From contig NC_092338.1 in NCBI RefSeq assembly GCF_046630445.1, forward strand, positions 7,644,501 to 7,708,500: 64,000 nt of DNA, read 5' to 3'. This DNA is from Rutidosis leptorrhynchoides (taxonomy: Eukaryota; Streptophyta; Magnoliopsida; Asterales; Asteraceae). Shown in pieces: positions 22,857 through 34,056 of the stretch. The notes beneath the pieces are model-generated. The model ran no database searches, had not been told where the DNA came from, and was given only the letters and a program-made list of their open reading frames with translations. The translations under genes and the position numbers were made by a program. The number at the start of each line of letters is the position of its first letter. Position 1 is the first letter of the stretch.

Positions 22857-24787
22857 ATGAAAGGACCCGTTCATATACATTATAAACGATTCACAATAGT
22901 TGATTACATTGCGAGGTATTTGACCTCTATATGATACATTTTACAAACATTGCATTCGTTTTTAAAAGACAAACTTTCTTTACATCGAAAATTGACAGGC
23001 ATGCATACCATTTCATAATATCCACTATCCAACTATAAATTGATTTAATAATAATCTTTGATGAACTCAATGACTCGAATTCAACGTTCTTCGAAATATG
23101 CTATGAAAGACTCCAAGTAATATCTTTAAAATGAGCAAATGCACAGCAGAAGATTTCTTTAACACCTGAGAATAAACATGCTTTAAAGTGTCAACCAAAA
23201 GGTTGGTGAGTTCATTAGTTTATCATAATCATTTATTTCCATCATTTTAATAGACCACAAGAATTTCATTTTCAGTTCTCATAAATATACGTCCCATGCA
23301 TAGAGACAAAAATAATCATTCATATGGTGAACACCTGGTAACCGACATTAACTAGATACATATAAGAATATCCCCTATCATTCCGGGATCCTCCTTCGGA
23401 CATGATATAAATTTCGAAGTACTAAAGCATCCAGTACTTTGGATGGGGTTTGTTAGGCCCAATAGATCTATCTTTAGGATTCGCGTCAATTAGGGTGTCT
23501 GTTCCCTAATTCTTAGATTACCAGACTTAATAAAAAGGGGCATATTCGATTTCGATAATTCAACCATAGAATGTAGTTTCACGTACTTGTGTCTATTTCG
23601 TAAAACATTTATAAAAGTTGCGCATGTATTCTCAGCCCAAAAATATAAAGGGTAAAAAGGCAAATGAAACTCACCATACTGTATTTCGTAGTAAAAATAC
23701 ATATAACGTCATTGAACAAGTGCAAGGTTGGCCTCGGATTCACGAACCTAAATTAATTATATATATTTATATGTTGGTCAATATTTGTCTAACAAATTAG
23801 GTCAAGTCATAGTGTACCACAATCCTAATGCTCGAGACTAATATGCAAAAGTCAACAAAAGTAAATTTGACTCAAAATAATTTCCAAAAATCTATACATG
23901 ATTAATATATAGTTTAAATATCGTCGTTTTATATTTTTAAATATTTTTAAAAGATTTATTAGAGTAAATAATATAATTTATTTATTAATAAATAAAATTT
24001 TATATTAAATTTATATAATAAAATATACTTTTATATATATTAAGTAATAAAATTTATAGGGTTCATTTAATATCATAAAGATAATATGATAGGTATTATT
24101 AAAGTAAGTTATTACACGTAGTAAAATATGTTTGTATCACATATTTATTTGATAAAATAATATCTATAATGATAGTAAGTAAAAGTTGTATTATTTTGTA
24201 ATAATAATTATTATTATAAAAATATCAATATTTATAATTACTAAGATGACTTTATGATAAAACGATAATTCTAATTATGATAACTTTAATATTTACGATA
24301 ATTTTTAATATTATCTTTAAAATAATAATTCTATTTAAAATAATAATAATAATGATATTTTATAGTAACAATGACATTTCTATTAAAATGATAATTTTTG
24401 TTAAAATGATAGTTTTAATACTAACGATACTTTTAATAATAATAGTAATGATAAAAATAATAAGAACGATAGTTTTATCTAAATTAATATCTTATAATAT
24501 TTTAATTTCATCATGATACTCTTACTCATTATTTCCTAATCGTTTCGTTTAATAGCTTTTAATCGTCTTTTATATCGTGTTCATAATAATGATAATAATA
24601 GTAATCAAAATATTTAGGTGTTACAATTATTTGTTTTAATTATACTAATATTAATAATGATAGTTACTATAATATTATTAACGATAATACTAATAATTAT
24701 CTTAATGATAATATAGTAATAATAATAATAACAATAACAATAACCATTTTTAAATAATGATATATATATATATATATATATTAATAA

Positions 24788-24890
<103 letters not shown>

Positions 24891-25662
24891 TGGATAATAA
24901 TAATAATAATACTAATTATAACTTTAACGATAATAACGATAGTAATAAAAAAAACAATTTTTAATGATAAATCCCTTTTATTGATAAAGATAATAATAAT
25001 GTTAATAATAAGATAAAACTAGAACGACGATAAAAACGATGATAATAATAATCATTTTTAATAAAAATATCGAAAATTCAATTGATTATAACTTCTAATC
25101 CGTTCATCGAAACCATTCGATATCTAAAGGAAAAGTTCTTAATTTTTCGCTAGCTTTCCAAGGACATGCATATCTTATACCTTATCTCAACCGCAAGTGT
25201 AACTAATTCAAGATTCAACCTAACCTGTCTAAGGGCAATATCAAAAGTACAAGCATGCATAATCCTAAATACTCGAGCACTAGTCAGGGATACACTATTA
25301 GTATGTAAAAGTTAAATTATGAGTACTCACGTATCAATATTGAGATTCAATATTGCAGGAAAGGTACGTAGACGCAACGGAAATGATAAACACTATATTG
25401 ACCTCACGAGCATACCCATGAACCATACTCAATCACCTCCATAGCTATAACCCATAATTTCCTTAATCCTATCCTACTCGAAAAACAATTTCGAAATCAC
25501 TCGGACAACACTCCGTCGTAATATTTTATGTATACTAATAATATCTTGAAATAATACGGAGTAAATATATATATGTAAATCGATTGAGAGAGTTTAGAGA
25601 AAAATATTTTCAAGTTTCTATGAAATAATGAAACCTATTGAATTCTATTTATAATAGATTTT

Positions 25663-25817
25663 TGAATTATTAAAGTGAATTATTAAAGTATGAATTATTA
25701 AAGTGAATTATTAAAGTATGAATTATTAAAGTGAATTATTAAAGTATGAATTATTAAAGTGAATTATTAAAGTATAAATTATTAAAGTATGAATTATTAA
25801 AGTGAATTATTAAAGTT
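25663..25817. repeat. Tandem repeat in T2 LTR A
   Basis: Repeats of GAATTATTAAAGT arranged in ~28-base composite units. The same array occurs at 44003-44156 in LTR B. Confidence 0.9.
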
Positions 25818-26561
25818 AAAGTAAAGTAAAAATAAAGTAAAGGTAAAGTTTAAGTATAGTAAAAGTATAAAACTATGTACGTATTATACGCGTATAAATA
25901 TATATAATATTAATTTAAATCGTTATATATATTTAATAAAATAAAATATAAATATCGTTATCTTTATCATACTAGTTAAGTAATGAGTTGTCAAAAGTAG
26001 TTCTAGATATTTATAAAAGTTATATACGTTTTAATAATAAAGTTCTTTTTAAACTGAAAACGTTTTTGTACGTTTGAAACTAAATAGATCAATCGAGTCT
26101 TTATGAGATTCAATCTTCCACTATCCTTTGTCTAGTTCTCAATGATTGACAATTTGTTCTTATTTATAAATTACTTTACCATTTTCCGAATATTGTTAAA
26201 ATGGAAAGATTTCTCAAATCAACGTGGGCCTTTCAACAGAGACTTGTAATCATAATTTAATATATCTGATAATTCAATCATTTGATCTTATCTTCTAATT
26301 CTATTGATAAACAGATACAATCATATAAAGTATTTAATCTAATATTTTGTTTACGTTTCAAGTTTTAATATATATACACATATACATATATAATCATATT
26401 CGTTTAATGGTTCGTGAATCGTTGGAACTTGGTCGAGGTTGAATGAATGTATGAACATAGTTTAAAATTCTTGAAATTTAACTTAACAAATATTGCTTAT
26501 TGTGTCGGAAACATATAAAGATTAAAGTTTAAATTTGGTTGGAAATTTCCGGGTTGTCACA

Positions 26562-26600
26562 GTACCTACCCGTTAAAGAAATTTCGTCCCGAAATTTAAG
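26562..26600 (-). promoter_or_regulatory. T2 polypurine-tract region
   Basis: On the minus strand AAATTTCGGGACGAAATTT (a hairpin) is followed by CTTTAACGGGTAGGTAC just before the LTR. It is shared with T1, T3 and T4. Confidence 0.8.
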
Positions 26601-26910
26601 TGGAAAGGTCGTGAATGATAATAAGTATGTTTTCATGATACATACGGGCTGAAAATTAGAGTTTTATCATCAGCGAATAATTTGGATAAACAATCCATTT
26701 ATATGAAGAGTACGAATGAAGCTAACATAGAAGAGTGAAATGAGTAAGTGTAGATTCATCTTATCATTTGACGTAGATATGATTGATTCCCAGATTTCAA
26801 GGGATTTGAAGAAAATCTTCTTAATAAGATTTGACTCTCCGGTAATCAAGGAAATTAGGATCCGCTTTAAATGCGATCGTCCATTTTAATTATTCTGTCG
26901 GAGATTTTCT

Positions 26911-26917
26911 TATAAAT
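26911..26917 (+). promoter_or_regulatory. Antisense TATA box in T2, conserved with T3
   Basis: TATAAAT on the strand opposite to T2. Flanks TCTGTCGGA upstream and ACC-CCTTC-TTTCCTTA downstream align with the T3 copy at 40471-40477, so the core promoter is conserved between families. The second T2 copy is at 45260-45266. Confidence 0.65.
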
Positions 26918-27290
26918 TCACCTCCTTCATTTCCTTACAACTCACACCTTCCGTTGATGCATTTTATGCAAGTCCCTAGACATCTACCCACGTCCATTGC
27001 ATGTACAACAGTTTACAGGCCACCATGATTGCTCATTATTATCCTGTGTTTGTATGTGGTTACAGGAACTGCAGGAACGAGATTTAGATGTTTGATTATG
27101 TTAGACTTAGTCAGACGTACGAGTGAAGCCTCACTAGTACGGCTGACAGGCTCATACGCACGGTTGATGCTGAGCTAAGTCACAATTACAACCTAAATGA
27201 GAAGACACGAGTGAGTGTTCACCCGTACGGCTGATGAAGCCAACTCGTACATGTGATGAATGAATCGTATGGGTGAGTCTACAGCAGGGG

Positions 27291-27297
27291 TATATAA
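27291..27297 (+). promoter_or_regulatory. Second antisense TATA box, T2 only
   Basis: TATATAAAG followed about 40 bases later by a pyrimidine-rich leader (TTCTCTCTCAG). It lies in a ~630-base block (about 26940-27570) present in T2 and absent from T3. The block also contains repeated GTACGGCTGA-type modules. The duplicate is at 45640-45646. Confidence 0.6.
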
Positions 27298-27614
27298 AGT
27301 CTTATGTTCTTCATTATAGGTTAAGCCTCTTATTTGTTACACACACTCAGATCTAGTGAGCTCCTCCGATTCTCTCTCAGTCCAAATCACCCATGTGGTG
27401 AATAATAGCTCTAGGTGTTGATCTAATCACACTTGATTTAGTTGTGGTTTGACTAAATTAATCAAAAAAAAAAAACTTAACCTATTCACTAGAGGGTTTG
27501 GTTCACTTATTCTGCCATTGTGTGAGTTAAATCTGTTGATTTCTAAGTTCCTAGTCATGTTTCATCACCTTCTATTCTTTTCCCCTCAACTCATATTTTA
27601 AAGTATTCATCAAT

Positions 27615-27854
27615 ATGCTCCATCCAGCTCTGATTCTCGATATACTTCTAACTTTCATATCGATCATTCTTCTTTTTCATCTACCGCCGGAAGAATCTAT
27701 TTACTTCTACTATACTCTTGGGTTTATAGTGTTTCTAGTTCTCCCGTGTCTTTATATTGCTATATGCATCGATATATGGTTTATAATTTCTGGTTTGTCG
27801 TTGGGCTTTATATGTTCCCTTATATTTCAAAGTCTCTGCTTCTGTCTTCTATAA
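27615..27854 (+). CDS. Antisense small transmembrane protein in T2
   Basis: A 79-residue frame on the strand opposite to T2, starting at ATG 27615. It is almost entirely hydrophobic, with three predicted membrane spans: residues about 5-23 (LILDILLTFISIILLF), 34-56 (LGFIVFLVLPCLYIAICI) and 57-78. A short PPEES linker separates the first two. It follows two TATA boxes. T3 carries a homologous frame at 40389, also antisense. Over the first 38 codons 18 are identical, 10 differ silently and 10 change the amino acid, more silent change than expected for noncoding drift. An identical copy lies at 45962. No known domain is recognised; function is unknown. Confidence 0.55.
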   Translation: MLHPALILDILLTFISIILLFHLPPEESIYFYYTLGFIVFLVLPCLYIAICIDIWFIISGLSLGFICSLIFQSLCFCLL

Positions 27855-27975
27855 TCATTATCATTCACAATTAATGCTCTCTTTTATTTGCTGCAATTTA
27901 TACCCCAATTTCTATTTCGGAGTTTTTTCCTTTCGTTTCTTCTTCTTGCGATTAAGCACCGCTTGTAATGGTCCA

Positions 27976-28035
27976 GAATTCACAGATATGAATTTCGGAA
28001 TGAACATTGTTAATGTTCTAGGAAGGAAATTGTGA
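27976..28035 (+). other. Conserved antisense tail frame
   Basis: Reads EFTDMNFGMNIVNVLGRKL then TGA. T3 has EFVGMKFGMNIANVLRKEW then TAA at 40027-39968 with no indel in 60 bases, including silent differences (TTC/TTT, ATT/ATA, CTA/CTC). It could be a second exon or a short ORF of the antisense transcript. Confidence 0.4.
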
Positions 28036-28467
28036 TGGCACGATCTTGAATTGTCAAATTACTAGAATACCTTGGAAAAGGCCGAATCATCAAGAAATAT
28101 TTTCTTGATATTTTAGAGGTTAAATAGAATACAAGAGTCGTATAACATGGCACATGATGATGTTATGATCTGTGAATCATCACGTTCCATTTAGAAACTC
28201 AGCATGACTTACTGTAATATAATCACATTGATCAAGTGTCATTATATTATACTAATTCATGCTTCAGTTCTCAACACTACTTCAAAATATTCCTATTTTA
28301 AACTTGAATCTTTCAGAATTTAGAAACTAAAATAGTTTCTTTTATGATGTAATACAGATAGCGAGAAGAGGTAAATGATTTCAAATAAGAAAAATTAAGA
28401 AAATATCTTCAGAAATATGAAGGATATTTATAATGAAAGATATGATGATATTTTAGAATTTCTAATA

Positions 28468-28683
28468 TCAGAGGATGATGAAGAATATTGTCCGCAGGGG
28501 TTTAGAGTCAGGAGCAAGGTATTCGTTAATGACTTCAGCAGGTACTGAATCATTTGGATCCTTTAAAATCAGGTTCAGTCTTTGTAATTTGTCCACAACC
28601 TCCTTCCTATTTTGCTCAATCCGTTTTCCAGTTCCAAAACTTCTCTTTTTCTGCGCTTTGCCAGCACACTTCATCATTATCAT
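28468..28683 (-). CDS. Small sense ORF of T2, basic, unknown
   Basis: 71 residues from ATG 28683, with KAQKKRSFGTGKRIEQNRKE followed by DKLQRLNLILKDPNDSVPAE. The T3 counterpart at 39345-39520 keeps KAQKK, KRIEQ, DKSQELNLL and PNDLVPAE, so the segment is conserved. The antisense strand here is also open and similar between the two elements, so which strand codes is undecided. No known domain. Confidence 0.35.
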   Translation of the reverse strand: MIMMKCAGKAQKKRSFGTGKRIEQNRKEVVDKLQRLNLILKDPNDSVPAEVINEYLAPDSKPLRTIFFIIL

Positions 28684-28950
28684 CCAGCTTTTACCATTTA
28701 AAGTCGTTTATAGTTTTTGCTGCTTCATCAGCATTTTTTCCATTTTCGGAGAACCAATTCGTAGTTCGGAGTGTTTTTCAGAAACTTCACATTCAAATTA
28801 AGTCCAGAAGATAGACGTTATATATACACATATAACTGTTGGCACAGACATGCTGCAAGATTTCAAAATACTGATTGCTAATTCTCAATGATTCGTATGG
28901 CAATTCTCATTACAAGATGTGAATGAGTAAATGATGGGGTTTCAATGAAT

Positions 28951-29163
28951 AATTATGATGACTTTTTGGAGAGGCTAAAGTCAAAGGGTAATGAAGTTGT
29001 TGGTACATCTGCTAATAATATGGTGGAATGTAAAAGGTTCCCTGGTAACGATGGTGTATATCTCAAGGTTATAATAAGGTTAGTCTGACTGAAAAGTCGA
29101 AGTTGACTTGCTGGAGCTGTGACAAAATTGGCTACTTTGAATAGGAGTCGCAAAGTTATTTTT
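28951..29163 (+). pseudogene. Antisense gag-like zinc-knuckle remnant in T2
   Basis: On the strand opposite to T2: YDDFLERLKSKGNEVV, VECKRFPGNDG, then after a frameshift SLTEKSKLTCWSCDKIGYFE and a stop. The T3 antisense strand (39180-38930) keeps VEYKRFSGNDG and SLTEKSKWSCDKISFLKRKC. T2 retains the first two Cys of a C-x2-C-x4-H-x4-C knuckle and T3 the last Cys; the His is lost in both. Differences at the FPGNDG region are mostly silent. It may be an old gag fragment or part of an antisense gene. Confidence 0.45.
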
Positions 29164-29605
29164 GCTAATAAATGCCAAAGAATCTGACGCGGATACGTTG
29201 TTTAAACTTTTACTTTGGTTTCAAGAGTTTTTCGGGTACATAACTGTGGGTAACATGTGGTTGGATCATCATCTCGATTACTCATCATTTGAAGTGTCTT
29301 CAGAAATTTTCGAAGGGTTTGAACACAGATTGTAATCGTTAACATACATTTGATGTTCTAACACAGTTTTGAAGTCAAAATATAGCTTGTGAAAGATGTA
29401 AGGATCTAAGAGTGATGATTTTGGTCATATCTCAAGTTAAATTTTGAGATTTCAAAATCAGAATATGTAATTAAATTTTGAATGAGTATGGTTGTTTTGA
29501 TTTCTATAAAAGAATGTATATTGTTGTGAAAGTAGGGAGTATAATGGATGATTTGCTGAATCAGATTCGAAGAATGTAACATATTAATTGTGAATTTATA
29601 TATCT

Positions 29606-29640
29606 CTCGGGTATTACCTACCCGTTAAAAAAAAATTTCA
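29606..29640 (-). promoter_or_regulatory. Internal polypurine-tract-like motif in T2
   Basis: The minus strand has TTTTTAACGGGTAGGTAATA then CCCGAGAG. T3 has the same motif at 37911-37940. It resembles the polypurine tract before the LTR but lies about 3 kb inside the element. Confidence 0.5.
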
Positions 29641-30134
29641 CAATTAATATTTTGTACAAAAGAATTTTATTACAGTCTTTATGAAAATATATATATGTAT
29701 ATTTTCTTCAGATGTAACATAGATTTAATGAGTTAATGTTAAATTAAACTCATTTGATTTACGGTTGAAACTAGAATTGAATAATCCCTAAAGGCTTTAA
29801 AAAGTACATAACTTTTACGCAGTATTTCTTTAATGACATTGAAATTATGAATCAATACTTCGTTATTTGTTGATGTATGGTGTTCGGTTCGTGGAATTCT
29901 TGTGAATTTCGCAAAGTACGAATGATGTTATCTGAAAAGTTTCGGGTACATTGATGATGAAAGTGTAAAATCAAATATATACTTGATTTATTATGAATTG
30001 GAATTTGTTGAATTGCGACAGAGATTGTAGTTAACGCTGGTTAGGTTGCGGCGTACATTAGTGCATATTTGTAATATGAATTAACCGAGTAGTTAAGATT
30101 CACACACAATAGCTTAGCACTGAAAGATTTATTT

Positions 30135-30136
<2 letters not shown>

Positions 30137-30217
<81 letters not shown>
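30137..30217. repeat. (AT)n microsatellite in T2
   Basis: About 80 bases of uninterrupted AT. Confidence 0.95.
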
Positions 30218-30222
<5 letters not shown>

Positions 30223-30521
30223 CATATAATTTCTTCAGAGGAAATGAGTTAATTCTTCATAACTCGTTGATACAATATAAACGTTATTGATTCGTAATGA
30301 TGTCCACAGTGATTCTTGAACTGACGGAGTTTGTGATGTTATCGGTGTTGTTGATTCGGATGTTGACTGTACTGACGATGCTGGTAACGCTGATGGTACT
30401 ATTGATGTTGTTGGTAAAGCAAGTTTAGCTTGTTAATCACACACCATTTTTGTCAGGATTTCTACTCTTCCTTCCATCATTTTGGTTCGCTTAACTGATT
30501 TATGGTTAGGGCTAGATTAGA

Positions 30522-30545
30522 TAATCTCTAAGACTTTAGAGATTA
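30522..30545. other. Conserved hairpin in T2 internal region
   Basis: TAATCTCTAA and TTAGAGATTA form a perfect 10-base stem with loop GACT. T3 has the same stem with loop TGCT at 37739-37762. Confidence 0.75.
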
Positions 30546-30739
30546 CATAATCGCCGCGAAATGTTTCTCCAATAAAGTTATGAATTAATACTTCGTCAGT
30601 TATTGTTGTTGGTACTCCTTGGTATCTATGGTGCGTATGACGTTGATGCTCGTGGGACAGATTGTGAAGTTGAGGTTTACGACGCGGTTGTGGTTGGAGG
30701 TGGTAATGGTACTGTTGGCGTTGATGATGGTGGTACTGG

Positions 30740-31174
30740 TTATGCTGCTGATGCTGCTGCTGGTGTTTGTAACCTATGCACCATATTCTCCAAAGCCACT
30801 ACCCGAGCGCGAAGCTCGTTGACTTCTTCTATTACACCGGGGTGATTATCGGTTCGGACGAGCGGATAAATAAAATCTAAAATTTGATGTAATATATAAT
30901 CGTGACGAGATACTCTGGAAATGAGCGAGAAAATGGTGTTTCGGACAGGTTCGCCGGTAAGTGCTTCAGGTTCTTCATCAAGAGGGCAATGTGGTGGATG
31001 GAAGGGATCACCTTCTTCTTGTCTCCAATGATTGAGGAGGCTACGAACCCATCCCCAATTCATCCAGAATAGGTGATGACTGATTGGTTGATCTATTCCG
31101 GTCACACTGCTTTCGGAGCTTGAATGAGATTCCATTTCGGAATCTGAGTGACTTGAACTGATGACTAATTCCAT
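30740..31174 (-). CDS. T2 extra ORF, C-terminal coiled coil
   Basis: 144 residues from ATG 31174, intact. The N-terminus is Ser/Glu-rich (MELVISSSHSDSEMESHSS). The middle has WGWVRSLLNHW and EPEALTGEPVRN. The C-terminus VNELRARVVALENMVHRLQ has leucine-zipper-like heptads, ending in an Ala/Pro tail. The coil shares LRARV-x2-LE with the T1 extra ORF, and the whole protein is homologous to the broken T3 copy at 37203. It sits about 420 bases after the primer site as the only sense ORF of note. Function is unknown; coiled-coil assembly or chaperone-like help to Gag is speculation. Confidence 0.7.
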   Translation of the reverse strand: MELVISSSHSDSEMESHSSSESSVTGIDQPISHHLFWMNWGWVRSLLNHWRQEEGDPFHPPHCPLDEEPEALTGEPVRNTIFSLISRVSRHDYILHQILDFIYPLVRTDNHPGVIEEVNELRARVVALENMVHRLQTPAAASAA

Positions 31175-31595
31175 TTCGTACGATTGGATAAAGGATTTTT
31201 TTTTCCGATATGAAATGATTTTGGCTAACGGATGGTATTCTAATTACATAGAATATATATATATAGATCAAAAGATTTCGTAGATTACGGAGGACTTTGC
31301 GGGATATGTCAGGCAAAGTTTAAAGTAACAGATACGATAAGATATGATTTAGCAGATATGCTAAGATATGAATTTTTGTCTATACACTATTCATGCAATC
31401 AATACAGCAAGACGTGTCTTAGACTAAAAATGATAAGCAGGTAATTTCCTGAGGATGATAAGTAGTTAATTTTCGACATAAAATGATAAGCAAAACTTTT
31501 GACATGCAGATACGGTCGAAGTCCAGACTCACTAATGCATCCTATCGACTTATCAGTTAGACACACTAATGCAGACCTGGTTCGCTAAGACCACC

Positions 31596-31607
31596 GCTCT
31601 GATACCA
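31596..31607 (-). promoter_or_regulatory. T2 primer-binding site, tRNA-Met type
   Basis: Minus strand TGGTATCAGAGC, two bases after the LTR B end. Confidence 0.92.
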
Positions 31608-31609
31608 AC

Positions 31610-33531
31610 TGAAAGGACCCGTTCATATACATTATAAACGATTCACAATAGTTGATTACATTGCGAGGTATTTGACCTCTATATGATACATTTTACAAAC
31701 ATTGCATTCGTTTTTAAAAGACAAACTTTCTTTACATCGAAAATTGACAGGCATGCATACCATTTCATAATATCCACTATTCAACTATAAATTGATTTAA
31801 TAATAATCTTTGATGAACTCAATGACTCGAATTCAACGTTCTTCGAAATATGCTATGAAAGACTCCAAGTAATATCTTTAAAATGAGCAAATGCACAGCG
31901 GAAGATTTCTTTAACACCTGAGAATAAACATGCTTTAAAGTGTCAACCAAAAGGTTGGTGAGTTCATTAGTTTATCATAATCATTTATTTCCATCATTTT
32001 AATAGACCACAAGAATTTCATTTTCAGTTCTCATAAATATACGTCCCATGCATAGAGACAAAAATAATCATTCATATGGTGAACACCTGGTAACCGACAT
32101 TAACTAGATACATATAAGAATATCCCCTATCATTCCGGGATCCTCCTTCGGACATGATATAAATTTCGAAGTACTAAAGCATCCGGTACTTTGGATGGGG
32201 TTTGTTAGGCCCAATAGATCTATCTTTAGGATTCGCGTCAATTAGGGTGTCTGTTCCCTAATTCTTAGATTACCAGACTTAATAAAAAGGGGCATATTCG
32301 ATTTCGATAATTCAACCATAGAATGTAGTTTCACGTACTTGTGTCTATTTCGTAAAACATTTATAAAAGTTGCGCATGTATTCTCAGCCCAAAAATATAA
32401 AGGGTAAAAAGGCAAATGAAACTCACCATACTGTATTTCGTAGTAAAAATACATATAACGTCATTGAACAAGTGCAAGGTTGGCCTCGGATTCACGAACC
32501 TAAATTAATTATATATATTTATATGTTGGTCAATATTTGTCTAACAAATTAGGTCAAGTCATAGTGTACCACAATCCTAATGCTCGAGACTAATATGCAA
32601 AAATCAACAAAAGTAAATTTGACTCAAAATAATTTCCAAAAATCTATACATGATTAATATATAGTTTAAATATCGTCGTTTTATATTTTTAAATATTTTT
32701 AAAAGATTTATTAGAGTAAATAATATAATTTATTTATTAATAAATAAAATTTTATATTAAATTTATATAATAAAATATACTTTTATATATATTAAGTAAT
32801 AAAATTTATAGGGTTCATTTAATATCATAAAGATAATATGATAGGTATTATTAAAGTAAGTTATTACACGTAGTAAAATATGTTTGTATCACATATTTAT
32901 TTGATAAAATAATATCTATGATGATAGTAAGTAAAAGTTGTATTATTTTGTAATAATAATTATTATTATAAAAATATCAATATTTATAATTACTAAGATG
33001 ACTTTATGATAAAACGATAATTCTAATTATGATAACTTTAATATTTACGATAATTTTTAATATTATCTTTAAAATAATAATTCTATTTAAAATAATAATA
33101 ATAATGATATTTTATAGTAACAATGACATTTCTATTAAAATGATAATTTTTGTTAAAATGATAGTTTTAATACTAACGATACTTTTAATAATAATAGTAA
33201 TGATAAAAATAATAAGAACGATAATTTTATCTAAATTAATATCTTATAATATTTTAATTTCATCATGATACTCTTACTCATTATTTCCTAATCGTTTCGT
33301 TTAATAGCTTTTAATCGTCTTTTATATCGTGTTCATAATAATGATAATAATAGTAATCAAAATATTTAGGTGTTACAATTATTTGTTTTAATTACACTAA
33401 TATTAATAATGATAGTTACTATAATATTATTAACGATAATACTAATAATTATCTTAATGATATTATAGTAATAATAATAATAACAATAACAATAACCATT
33501 TTTAAATAATGATATATATATATTAATAATG

Positions 33532-33593
<62 letters not shown>

Positions 33594-34056
33594 TGGATAA
33601 TAATAATAATAATACTAATTATAACTTTAACGATAATAACGATAGTAATAAAAAAAAACAATTTCTAATGATAAATCCCTTTTATTGATAAAGATAATAA
33701 TAATGTTAATAATAAGATAAAACTAGAACGACGATAAAAACGATGATAATAATAATCATTTTTAATAAAAATATCGAAAATTCAATTGATTATAACTTCT
33801 AATCCGTTCATCGAAACCATTCGATATCTAAAGGAAAAGTTCTTAATTTTTCGCTAGCTTTCCAAGGACATGCATATCTTATACCTTATCTCAACCGCAA
33901 GTGTAACTAATTCAAGATTCAACCTAACCTGTCTAAGGGCAATATCAAAAGTACAAGCATGCATAATCCTAAATACTCGAGCACTAGTCAGGGATACACT
34001 ATTAGTATGTAAAAGTTAAATTATGAGTACTCACGTATCAATATTGAGATTCAATA
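31610..34056 (-). repeat. T2 LTR B, left part
   Basis: Begins TGAAAGGACCCG and follows LTR A base for base until interrupted by T3. Bases 34052-34056 (CAATA) are the T3 target site. Confidence 0.93.

Noticed and set aside
24277..24516. Hydrophobic Ile/Leu-rich frames in T2 LTRs (also 33029-33268 and 63177-63530)
   Set aside because: They come from ATA/TTA/AAT simple sequence, show no codon-level conservation, and overlap microsatellites.
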